Source: Chitinivibrio alkaliphilus ACht1 (GTDB taxonomy: Bacteria; Fibrobacterota; Chitinivibrionia; Chitinivibrionales; Chitinivibrionaceae). Taken from it: DNA of 64,000 nucleotides. The notes under the pieces are model-generated. The model was not told the DNA's origin. It made no database searches and saw only the letters and a list, made by a program, of their open reading frames with translations. Position 1 is the stretch's first letter; each line of letters starts with the position of its first letter. The translations under genes were made by a program, and so were the position numbers. The stretch covers positions 124,001 to 188,000 of the forward strand of contig NZ_ASJR01000001.1 of assembly GCF_000474745.1 (NCBI RefSeq), given 5' to 3'. Shown here piece after piece: positions 28,516 to 36,998 of the stretch.

Positions 28516-29985
28516 TTGCAAAAAAAACGTGTAATTATAACAATTCTGGTATTGGTATTTTCTCTGAGCGCAGTAAGCCTTGACATCATTGAACATCGTT
28601 TGGACAATGGACTTAAGATCCTTCTCGTTCCGGACACGACTGTTTCTGTGGCGTCATGTCGTCTATACTACTTTAGCGGCTCCTACTATGAAACGAGCGG
28701 TACCACGGGGCTTTCTCATATGTATGAGCATATGATGTTTAAAGGAACCACCCGTCTTGGCACACGTAATTTCGAAGCTGAAATTCCAATTATGGAAGAA
28801 AAAGATCGCTATATTGATTCTATTATCTCTTTAAAGAACCGGGGCTATACCCCTGATGATTCAATCATTATAGCATATGACAGGAAGATCAGAACACTTC
28901 TTGACCAACAACGAGAGTATATCATTAAAGATGAGATTTGGGAACTCTATAACAATGCCGGTGCAACGGGATTGAATGCATGGACCAGCAGCGATATCAC
29001 AGCGTATATTGTCACCTTGCCGGCCCATAAAACGGAACTCTTTTTTAATATCGAAGCTGATCGTATGGAGAATCTTGTCCTGCGTGAGTTTTACAGCGAA
29101 CGAGATGTTGTTACAGAAGAACGACGACAAGTGTACGAAAACAATGGAAAAAACCACTATCTTCTTAAGCTCAATGCTCTTTTTTATACCGCCTCACCAT
29201 ACCGCTACCCTACGATCGGTTGGTACAGCGATATCCGCAGCTATACCCGTGAAAAACTACGGAAACATATTGGGCGATTCTACCGCCCGGATAATGCAAT
29301 GATCGTTATTGCGGGAAATATTGATCCAGAACAAACCTATGATACAATAAAAAGATATTTTGGAGATATTAAAACTCCCGACACCCCTCTCCCAATGGTC
29401 GTAACTCGTGAACCAGCCCCCCTTGGAGTCCGTCGTTTTGAAGTTCTTGATGATTCTGAAACACCCCGAGTAGACATACTTTTTCATACCCCGGGCCATG
29501 GTGATTCCTCTCGCTATGCCCTTGATCTTCTTCAGAACATGCTCTCCGGTACGAGTGGGCGACTGCACCGTCGTCTGATTACAGAAGAGAACCTGGCTGT
29601 CTCTGTAGGAGCCTCAAATCGTTGGGCCATTGCCGATGGACGATTTCATATTTGGGCGGAGCTGCTCCCCGATGCGTGTCATAGAAGTGTTGAAGAAATT
29701 ATTCTTGAGGAAATAGACGCTCTTGCTCAGCATGAACCCTCATCCTTTGAATTAGAGAAAACCCAGAATCAACTGGAGTTCTTTTTTATCAAGGAACTTC
29801 GTAATTTAGAGCGACTCTCTGATAACCTTGCCTATTTTCAAAAGTTTGGAGACTGGCGGGAACTTCTCAACTATACGGAAAATATTTCCGCCGTAACATC
29901 TACAAAATCAGCAGCACAAAAACACTTAAATAAAGACTTTAGAACTGTTGGGTATTTAATTAATAAGAAAGGAGATACCGAATGA
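28516..29985 (+). CDS. M16-family zinc metallopeptidase (catalytic subunit)
   Basis: 489 aa. Start codon is TTG at 28516, supported by AAAGGAG 7 nt upstream. A signal peptide (residues ~1-21) points to the periplasm. The inverted zinc motif HxxEH is intact as H68-M-Y-E71-H72 in GLSHMYEHMMFKGT, with the downstream glutamate in VVTEERRQ as third ligand. The second half is the inactive partner fold of the M16 clamp. It overlaps the next gene (ATGA), which encodes a non-catalytic M16 protein, so the two probably form a heterodimer that degrades peptides held between them. Confidence 0.93.
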   Translation: MQKKRVIITILVLVFSLSAVSLDIIEHRLDNGLKILLVPDTTVSVASCRLYYFSGSYYETSGTTGLSHMYEHMMFKGTTRLGTRNFEAEIPIMEEKDRYIDSIISLKNRGYTPDDSIIIAYDRKIRTLLDQQREYIIKDEIWELYNNAGATGLNAWTSSDITAYIVTLPAHKTELFFNIEADRMENLVLREFYSERDVVTEERRQVYENNGKNHYLLKLNALFYTASPYRYPTIGWYSDIRSYTREKLRKHIGRFYRPDNAMIVIAGNIDPEQTYDTIKRYFGDIKTPDTPLPMVVTREPAPLGVRRFEVLDDSETPRVDILFHTPGHGDSSRYALDLLQNMLSGTSGRLHRRLITEENLAVSVGASNRWAIADGRFHIWAELLPDACHRSVEEIILEEIDALAQHEPSSFELEKTQNQLEFFFIKELRNLERLSDNLAYFQKFGDWRELLNYTENISAVTSTKSAAQKHLNKDFRTVGYLINKKGDTE

Positions 29986-31421
29986 AAATATCATTACCAA
30001 CTCTGATGGGAGCTCTCCTGTTGTGCTTACAAATCACAGCCTATGCACATGTCACACCCCACCCAACAGAAATCTCATTTCCCGACATTACCTGGGATAT
30101 ACCTGAGGGAGACTCTTATTTTCACCGGTTTTCTCCCGAGGTTGTGTTGTTTTTAAAAGAAGACTCAACACTTCCCATATTCTCACTACAACTGACCTTT
30201 CAAGGCGGATCTTCGTCGGCAGCTGCTGGGTGGGAACCATATTTTTATGATGCGCTCTTATTTCGCGGGGGGGCGCACGACCACTCCCCGGAACAGGTTG
30301 ATTCCCTTTTGGAACTCTATGCGCTTGATGTTTCTGTACGCTCAAGCACTGTGGCAACACGGATAACCATACGTGGGCTTTCACGATATTGGGATGAATC
30401 CTTGCATCTACTTGAGTCGGTATTACAAAAACCCCTCTTTGATTCTACCGAAATAGAACGGACACGGCGTCAAATACACCAGAAGATTTCCACACAGTTT
30501 TCCACACCGCACGCACTCTTGCAAGCAGCATGGAAGCATCGCATGTATCCCGATTCTCCCCTCTCGCTTCTGTTTACTCCTGATGAAATCGCGGAACCCA
30601 GTACGGAGGTTATTCGAGAAAAACTCGCGTATCATCATACGTTTTTACGAGATTCCACTGCCCTTATCTTTGCCCTTGCCGGAGATATGTCGAAAGAGGC
30701 GATCTCTCCTCTTGCTGTATCTATGGCAGAAAAGGGGGAACGAAGAAGAGCCACTAATCTCTCGATAGACACACCATCACCGACAATATCCGTGGTGCAT
30801 CGGCCAGGAGCAAATCAAGCCTTTGTCCGGTTAGGTCATCAAACATTTCCCCGACCTCATAAAGACTTTTATCCTCTCACGATTTATAACGACCTCCTTG
30901 GTGGCGGTGGGTTTCACTCACGACTTGTACAGGAAATTCGTTCAAACAGAGGGCTCACCTATTCCATCCGGTCTGGATTATCAAGCAGTTATTTTTATCC
31001 AGGAACTTTTCATGTGACCTTCTCTACCCAAAATAGCCGTGTCAATGAAGCCCTTTTTGTTACAAAACAGATGATTACTGAATCATTGCAAAAGAAAGAA
31101 GATACGCAGGCAGTCGAGCAGGCAAAATCACGATTTATCTCCTCTCTCCCTTCACATTTTCGTACAAGCGAAGACCTCGTTTTTACCTACGCAGAAAACT
31201 ACCTCAATACTCGTCCCTTTGATCATTTTACACGGTATGGAGAAATCCTCTCGCATATCACCCTTGAGGATATTCAGGAATCAAAAACACGAAATATTCA
31301 TCCTGAAGAGTTTTCCATCGTAATTGTTGGAGATACAACGGCTCTGTTTTCCGCGCCGTCCTACGATGAGCAGCATATCAGAGATTTGCCCTACCAAACT
31401 CTTTCTCCGGAGGAGTTATAA
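29982..31421 (+). CDS. M16-family non-catalytic partner subunit
   Basis: 479 aa with a signal peptide (residues 1-22). The fold-defining strings are present (LGGGGFHSRLVQEIRSNRGLTYS), but at the place of the zinc motif it reads FYDALLFRGGAHDHS, lacking HxxEH, so it cannot bind zinc normally. This matches the alpha-type partner of two-gene M16 proteases. Its ATG overlaps the stop of the catalytic gene, as expected for equimolar subunits. The SD for this gene (AAGGAG) lies in the last codons of the catalytic gene. Confidence 0.92.
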   Translation: MKISLPTLMGALLLCLQITAYAHVTPHPTEISFPDITWDIPEGDSYFHRFSPEVVLFLKEDSTLPIFSLQLTFQGGSSSAAAGWEPYFYDALLFRGGAHDHSPEQVDSLLELYALDVSVRSSTVATRITIRGLSRYWDESLHLLESVLQKPLFDSTEIERTRRQIHQKISTQFSTPHALLQAAWKHRMYPDSPLSLLFTPDEIAEPSTEVIREKLAYHHTFLRDSTALIFALAGDMSKEAISPLAVSMAEKGERRRATNLSIDTPSPTISVVHRPGANQAFVRLGHQTFPRPHKDFYPLTIYNDLLGGGGFHSRLVQEIRSNRGLTYSIRSGLSSSYFYPGTFHVTFSTQNSRVNEALFVTKQMITESLQKKEDTQAVEQAKSRFISSLPSHFRTSEDLVFTYAENYLNTRPFDHFTRYGEILSHITLEDIQESKTRNIHPEEFSIVIVGDTTALFSAPSYDEQHIRDLPYQTLSPEEL

Positions 31422-31453
31422 AATGGACAGTGCGTGCACGGTGAGGAAATCGT

Positions 31454-32485
31454 ATGGATAAAAATTTACGAAATGTACTTCTCTTTTTCTTCGTATGCAT
31501 CACAATAATTCTTTCAGGCGTGGTGGGATACATCTCCCTTGAAGGCTATTCCTTTCTTGATGCCTTGTACATGACAATCATTACAATTTCCACAGTGGGA
31601 TATCAAGAGGTGTACCCCCTCTCTCAGACCGGAAAAATATTCACCATTATTCTTATTATTTTTGGGATCACCTTGGCACTGTATGGACTGAGTGCTATTA
31701 CGGTTTTCTTTGTCGAGGGAGAACTGAAGAAGTATCTGAAAGGAGTAAAAATGAAAAAAGAAATTAAAAACATAGCAAACCACTACATAATTTGCGGGGC
31801 AGGGAAAACAGGGCAAAAAATCATGGCAGAATTCCTGCATTTGGGAGAACCCTTTATTGTTGTTGAGGAGTCTGATGGAGTTGCCGATGCCTTGGAAGCA
31901 AAATTTCCGGAAACATCTCTACTCTTACTTCGGGGAGATGCAACCCGTGATGAAATTCTTATCTCAGCAGGTATCTCACGTGCAAAAGCCCTCATTGGAG
32001 TACTGGCAAATGATGCAGAAAATGTCTTTTTAACCCTCACCGCCAAATCCTTAAACCAAGATATTCGTGTTATTACCAGAGCCATAGAAACAAGCAGTGA
32101 GAAGAAATTAAAAAAAGCGGGCGCGGATACGGTTGTTTCTCAAATTGATATTGCTGCGCAGCGAATCTCAACAACCGCTCTTAATCCCAATATTGAGAGT
32201 TTCCTGGATATTATAACCCGTGTGGGGGATGAAAATTTCCGGATTGATTTTGTAAAGGTTTCTAAGAAAAGTGATTTTTCCGGAATACTTCTTCGAGATG
32301 CACAAATACCGCAAAAAACAAATTTAATAGTGATCGGCATAAAAAAGGGAGAAAACATTATGATTAATCCCATGTCAATGACCTCCATTGAGCAGAGTGA
32401 TGAGTTAATTATCCTTGGTAAGGAAGAACAGATAAAGACAATTCGAAAAATTGCACGGGGCCTTATCAGCCTCACTGATATATAG
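31454..32485 (+). CDS. Potassium channel protein with RCK (TrkA-N/TrkA-C) domains
   Basis: 343 aa. Two membrane helices flank a pore loop with the potassium selectivity filter T47-V-G-Y50 (TISTVGYQE). A cytoplasmic RCK-N domain follows (YIICGAGKTGQKIMAEF, a Rossmann nucleotide-binding loop), then an RCK-C domain from ~255. The architecture equals MthK/Kch-type ligand-gated K+ channels; the ligand (NAD(H), ATP or Ca2+) is unknown. SD is GAGGA about 9 nt upstream of ATG. Confidence 0.93.
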   Translation: MDKNLRNVLLFFFVCITIILSGVVGYISLEGYSFLDALYMTIITISTVGYQEVYPLSQTGKIFTIILIIFGITLALYGLSAITVFFVEGELKKYLKGVKMKKEIKNIANHYIICGAGKTGQKIMAEFLHLGEPFIVVEESDGVADALEAKFPETSLLLLRGDATRDEILISAGISRAKALIGVLANDAENVFLTLTAKSLNQDIRVITRAIETSSEKKLKKAGADTVVSQIDIAAQRISTTALNPNIESFLDIITRVGDENFRIDFVKVSKKSDFSGILLRDAQIPQKTNLIVIGIKKGENIMINPMSMTSIEQSDELIILGKEEQIKTIRKIARGLISLTDI

Positions 32486-32492
32486 GAGAATC

Positions 32493-33398
32493 ATGTCTCA
32501 ATTTTCAATAAAACCAGAAATACATACCGCAGTAAAGAGCAGGGAAGAACATCTACTCAAGGCCGGCATAGAAATACGTACAGAAAAAGAAATACCCTAC
32601 GGTACAATTTATACTGTTGAAGGCCCACGAGAAACCGGAAAAATAACCCTCTACTACTCCCGAAAAAAAGGTCTTTCCCTTGTACGAAACACCAAAAATG
32701 AAGTAGCACAAAAGGCTGAGGATATTATCTTTGATCGACAGCCGGTACAATTTCATCCGAGAATTGGCACAGATGAAGCCGGAAAGGGTGATCTCTTCGG
32801 CCCCTTAGTATGTTGTGCTTTCTATATTGAAACAGCGCAGATGGAGCAAGAACTTCGTCAAATTGGTATTCGTGATAGTAAACGACTCAAAGATTCGGCA
32901 ATCCATGCCATGGCACATACTATTATGACCCGATGGCCTGATCATTACGTCCTTGTCGCACCTCGAATGAAAACTTACAACAACCTCTATGACAGTATCG
33001 GAAATCTGAATAAGCTCTTGGGATGGATGCATGGCCGAGCCATGGCAGACCTTGCAGCACGATGGAACGAACGAGGTGCTCCGGTTACTCATGCCGTGGC
33101 AGACAAATTTGGGCCATCACAACATATTACAAACTCCGTAGGCGGTCTTGAAGAACTTACGATAGAAGCTGTAACAAAGGGAGAAGAGAAAGAACTGGCC
33201 ATTGCAGCTGCCTCAATTATCGCCCGGAGCAGTTTTGTGCAAGCGCTTTCAAAACTGCAGAAAACCTATGATATTGACTTTCCTCTGGGGTGTGCAAATC
33301 GCGTCATCCCCGTGGCAAAAAAATTTTTCCATATCCATGGAAAAGAGCGTGGCGCAGAAGTTATGAAAATGCATTTCAAGACAGTAAAAAACATGTAA
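32493..33398 (+). CDS. rnhC: Ribonuclease HIII
   Basis: 301 aa from ATG 32493, preceded by AGGAGA; the frame is open upstream but would overlap the channel gene by 35 nt without an RBS. It cleaves RNA in RNA-DNA hybrids. The catalytic DEAGKGD (Asp94, Glu95) and IRDSKRL are intact. An ~85-residue N-terminal extension, as in the HIII type, is the substrate-binding TBP-like domain. RNase HII proteins lack it. The C-terminal FHIHGKERGAEVMKMHFKT is typical of HIII. Confidence 0.95.
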   Translation: MSQFSIKPEIHTAVKSREEHLLKAGIEIRTEKEIPYGTIYTVEGPRETGKITLYYSRKKGLSLVRNTKNEVAQKAEDIIFDRQPVQFHPRIGTDEAGKGDLFGPLVCCAFYIETAQMEQELRQIGIRDSKRLKDSAIHAMAHTIMTRWPDHYVLVAPRMKTYNNLYDSIGNLNKLLGWMHGRAMADLAARWNERGAPVTHAVADKFGPSQHITNSVGGLEELTIEAVTKGEEKELAIAAASIIARSSFVQALSKLQKTYDIDFPLGCANRVIPVAKKFFHIHGKERGAEVMKMHFKTVKNM

Positions 33399-33408
33399 AG
33401 GAGTCATC

Positions 33409-33891
33409 ATGATTAAAGTATCCATTGGTCAAGATTCACACCGTTTTTGCCAAGATCCCAACAGCAGTCGCCCCCTTATTCTTGGTGGCGTACCCCTCCC
33501 CGGAGAACGTGGGCTTGCTGGCAATAGTGATGCAGATGTGGTGTTACACGCTCTCACTAACGCAATATCAGGTATCACCGGAACCCCTGTGTTGGGAAAA
33601 CAAGCGGACATTCTCTGTTTAGAACAAAATATCACCGATAGCGCGGTCTATCTTGAATATGCCCTGAAACAAATGAGCTCATATGAAATATCACATCTCT
33701 CATTCTCCATTGAAGCGAAGACACCCAAACTCCTGCCCCATTTTCCTGCGATGAAAGAAAATATCGCCCGGCTTTGTGGCATGTCTCCTTCTGATATCGG
33801 AATCACGGCTACTACCGGGGAAGGCTTAAGCGGATGCGGTAAAGGACGGGGTATTCAGGTATTTGTTGTCCTCACGGCAGTACAAAAATGA
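33409..33891 (+). CDS. ispF: 2-C-methyl-D-erythritol 2,4-cyclodiphosphate synthase
   Basis: 160 aa, normal length. It forms the cyclodiphosphate in the MEP isoprenoid pathway. The metal ligands are Asp9 and His11 (GQDSHRF) and His47 (SDADVVLHALTNA); the conserved ATTGEGL lies near the end. The usual IspD partner is not in the window. SD AAGGAG is 6 nt before the ATG, in an apparent rnhC-ispF pair. Confidence 0.96.
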   Translation: MIKVSIGQDSHRFCQDPNSSRPLILGGVPLPGERGLAGNSDADVVLHALTNAISGITGTPVLGKQADILCLEQNITDSAVYLEYALKQMSSYEISHLSFSIEAKTPKLLPHFPAMKENIARLCGMSPSDIGITATTGEGLSGCGKGRGIQVFVVLTAVQK

Positions 33892-33906
33892 CAGTGGAAT
33901 AGTTTC

Positions 33907-36903
33907 TTAGATGGAGATGCCGCGTAGAGAGCTTTTTAAGGTTATCCAGTAATCAAGAACCTCTTGAAGCACCACCGGCTTTACCGGCTTAGAGATATAA
34001 TCATCCATACCGGACTCCATACAGATTTGTTTATCTTCCACCATGGCGTTGGCTGTCATGGCGATAATCGGTGTAGCTATTCCATTTTCTCGCATCATTT
34101 TTGTGGCTGTTAATCCATCAAGACGAGGCATTTGTATATCCATAAGAATAGCATCGTAGGTGGTTTCAAGAGCCATTCGTATAGCACTGTTTCCGTTGTT
34201 TGTAACAACTGCGCGATACCCCAATTTTTCCAGCTGTTTCATGGCTACTTTTTGATTTACCGGATTATCCTCTACCAAGAGTATTAAAGGAGCTGATGAC
34301 GGTACTTCTTTCACAGAAGGAGATCCTTGCTGTTTTGCAACAAAGGAATCCGTAGGTGGTTGAAATAGCTGCAACATAAGGCGCCGCACCTTAGATGGAC
34401 GTAAGGGGAGAGACAGAAACTGTTCTTCCTGTATGTCTTTTGATACAATACCATAGCGTTGCAAAACAACCCGTGGAATAGGGGGCATATTAGATAGGTT
34501 ATGAAGATGTGTATACTCTTTTTCTCCAAGAATAATAAGATCTACCTGTTTTTCTTCCGTAGCTTTTGAAATATGAGATATGTCGGAACATTCTTCTACA
34601 TTTTCTACAAAGGAAGAGAAGAATCTCTCTAATACAGCTTTTTCACTTGCAACCAAGTCCTGTGCTGCATATAACACCCTTTTATGGGGAGACACGGTAA
34701 TATTCTTTTCTGTATTCTCATGCTGTTCAATTCGTACCCGCACGGAGAACGAGAATGTTGCTCCCTTTCCGGGAGTACTTTCAACGCTGATATCTCCCCC
34801 AAGAAGCTCACATATTCGTTTTGATATGGCCAAACCAAGTCCTGTTCCCCCATATTTTCGAGAGACAGAACTGTCTACCTGGGTAAACTGATCAAAGAGA
34901 TGTGCCTGCTTTTCAGGAGCAATACCGATACCCGTATCGGATATGGAAAATTGCAAGGACACGTCCTTATCAGAAGAAACATCAGCCATACCGACGTGTA
35001 CACGAATGTGTCCCTCATCGGTGAATTTAATCGCATTTCCCACAAGATTCGTTAAAATCTGCTTAATCTTATGTGGATCCCCTCGATAATACTGCGGCAT
35101 CTGCGGATCTTCATCGCAGATAAAACGAATACCTTTTTGATGTATTTTTACGGATGTCATATGAGAGAAATCATCCAAAAGCGCTGCAAGGCTAAAACTA
35201 ATATCTTCAACACCCATTTGTCCTGCTTCTATTTTTGAAAAATCAAGGATATCATTTACAATCTGCAAGAGGGAGTTACTACTCCGATGCACTGTTTCTG
35301 CATAATCTCTTTGTTCTTCATTGAGAGGGGTATGTAACATGAGGTCTGTCATACCAATAATACCATTTATGGGAGTGCGTATTTCATGAGACATGTTTGC
35401 AAGAAACATTGATTTTGCATTATTCGCGAGCTGTTCTTCCTCCTTTGCCTTTTTTAGATTATTCTCTACTTTTTTTCGCTCAGTAATATCAACAATGAGT
35501 GAAGAAAGGCCACATATTTTTTTATTCTTTAAAAGCGGAGTACTGTACACAAGGGCAGGAAAGGTCGTTCCATTTTTACGAATAAAGCGATATTCATCTA
35601 CATTACTTTTTTCCATAGTTGAAGTTTTACGTTTAATATTTTGGGAAAGTTTGTGCCAATCATCACGATGGATAAAATGACGCACCTCCATACCAAGGGT
35701 TTCCTCAGCTGTATAGCCCAGATCTGTCAGCATTCTTTTATTGGCAAAAGTAAGCACTCCCTGTGTATCAACTTCGCTGTAAAATTGGGGCAGCAAATCG
35801 GTCATTCGTTTAAAATTATTGCGATTATCTTCTAAGCTCCGCTGTGCCTCTTCATGCTTTTCCTGAGCAAGAGTAAGATCGGTGATATCCCGAAGAATAA
35901 TCAATATTTTCTGCTGTCGTTCATTCTCCACGGGGATGTAAAGGTTACTATAATAGTTATCCCCAATGGAAAGGGTATCTTCTTCCACAATTCGTTTTTC
36001 TTTCAAACAGCTGCATATCATGTCTTTGTGGTTGTGAAAAAAAGGCTCTTCAAAGAGATTCCGTTTTTTTGAAGTAGGATAAAAGGAGAGTCCGAGAGCT
36101 TCTTGGGCAGACTGATTAATCTCCAAGACCTGCCCGCTACTGTTGATGTAGATAATTGGATCAGTAATGGTATTAAATAGGTTTTTATATTTATCTTCCA
36201 CATATTTAAGCTGGTATTTTACACTGGGGAGAATTTTATGTCGGCGTATTGCCACGGCAATAATAAGCGCCATAAATGCTGTGGAAAAGGTCGTTAAGGG
36301 CACCCTTGGCATATGTGAAACCACAGGAATAACCTCGCTGATTATCCCTGCAAACAGAGGTATTGCAATAGCGATAAGAAGGTAGAATGCCTGCATTCGC
36401 TCGGCCCTATTCCGCGCACGTAAGAGATATTCAAACACCGAGATCAAAGAGAGGCCTACAAGGGATATGACAAGAACAATATAATGCAGAAAGTACGGCC
36501 CCAAAGTTGGATAGAAGCCCCATGATGAATGAATCGGCATACCAAGGAAAGCATCTGTAAAGAGATTAATTAATCCCAATACCCCAGCAAAAATATACAA
36601 AAAGACCACAAGCATACGAGTGTGTTCTGAATAGGTACGCCGAGTAAACACGATATAGCTTTCAAATATTGCTACTGAAGAAAGGGCGGCAAAGAGCACA
36701 ACAAAGCGAAACCAAAACCACGCGGCATCAACGCTATGAGCAGAAAATATGAGAAATTCTGTTAATCCCCACAAGGCGAGAAACAGAGCCATTTTAAAGA
36801 AACATCGATTTGAAACTTTATTGGGAGCACTGTTGAAAATATTAAAACTGAGAAATAAATTAACTATAAACCCGGAAAACGGAAGCAGTGCGTACCAATT
36901 CAT
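33907..36903 (-). CDS. Membrane hybrid histidine kinase with two PAS domains and receiver
   Basis: 998 aa from ATG 36903; GGGAGG lies 6 nt upstream, while a TTG at 36924 gives an unlikely 7-residue extension. Residues ~1-225 form about seven membrane helices (7TM sensor type). Two PAS domains follow (~240-350 and ~365-485), then HisKA with His506 in ANMSHEIRTPING. Next comes a HATPase domain (NLVGNAIKF, DTGIGI, GGTGLGLAISKRI), a degenerate second receiver-like stretch, and a C-terminal receiver with Asp922 in LMDIQMPRLDG. Signal and output partner are unknown; no response regulator gene adjoins it, so a separate phosphotransfer protein is likely. It stands alone between ispF and copA. Confidence 0.93.
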   Translation of the reverse strand: MNWYALLPFSGFIVNLFLSFNIFNSAPNKVSNRCFFKMALFLALWGLTEFLIFSAHSVDAAWFWFRFVVLFAALSSVAIFESYIVFTRRTYSEHTRMLVVFLYIFAGVLGLINLFTDAFLGMPIHSSWGFYPTLGPYFLHYIVLVISLVGLSLISVFEYLLRARNRAERMQAFYLLIAIAIPLFAGIISEVIPVVSHMPRVPLTTFSTAFMALIIAVAIRRHKILPSVKYQLKYVEDKYKNLFNTITDPIIYINSSGQVLEINQSAQEALGLSFYPTSKKRNLFEEPFFHNHKDMICSCLKEKRIVEEDTLSIGDNYYSNLYIPVENERQQKILIILRDITDLTLAQEKHEEAQRSLEDNRNNFKRMTDLLPQFYSEVDTQGVLTFANKRMLTDLGYTAEETLGMEVRHFIHRDDWHKLSQNIKRKTSTMEKSNVDEYRFIRKNGTTFPALVYSTPLLKNKKICGLSSLIVDITERKKVENNLKKAKEEEQLANNAKSMFLANMSHEIRTPINGIIGMTDLMLHTPLNEEQRDYAETVHRSSNSLLQIVNDILDFSKIEAGQMGVEDISFSLAALLDDFSHMTSVKIHQKGIRFICDEDPQMPQYYRGDPHKIKQILTNLVGNAIKFTDEGHIRVHVGMADVSSDKDVSLQFSISDTGIGIAPEKQAHLFDQFTQVDSSVSRKYGGTGLGLAISKRICELLGGDISVESTPGKGATFSFSVRVRIEQHENTEKNITVSPHKRVLYAAQDLVASEKAVLERFFSSFVENVEECSDISHISKATEEKQVDLIILGEKEYTHLHNLSNMPPIPRVVLQRYGIVSKDIQEEQFLSLPLRPSKVRRLMLQLFQPPTDSFVAKQQGSPSVKEVPSSAPLILLVEDNPVNQKVAMKQLEKLGYRAVVTNNGNSAIRMALETTYDAILMDIQMPRLDGLTATKMMRENGIATPIIAMTANAMVEDKQICMESGMDDYISKPVKPVVLQEVLDYWITLKSSLRGISI

Positions 36904-36959
36904 GGAGGACCTCCCACGCAGCAAGACATAGTCTAATATACATTATCCGAAGCCGCCAT

Positions 36960-36996
36960 GGGAGGCAGAGGGAAAGAAACCCCTTCCCGTCCTCCC
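36960..36996 (-). terminator. Possible terminator hairpin after copA
   Basis: An interrupted stem just beyond the copA stop: GGGAGG (36960-36965) pairs with CCTCCC (36991-36996), and GGGAA (36970-36974) with TTCCC (36984-36988). There is no T-run after it on the minus strand, so intrinsic termination is doubtful; it may act as an mRNA end-stabilising stem. Confidence 0.4.
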
Positions 36997-36998
36997 TG

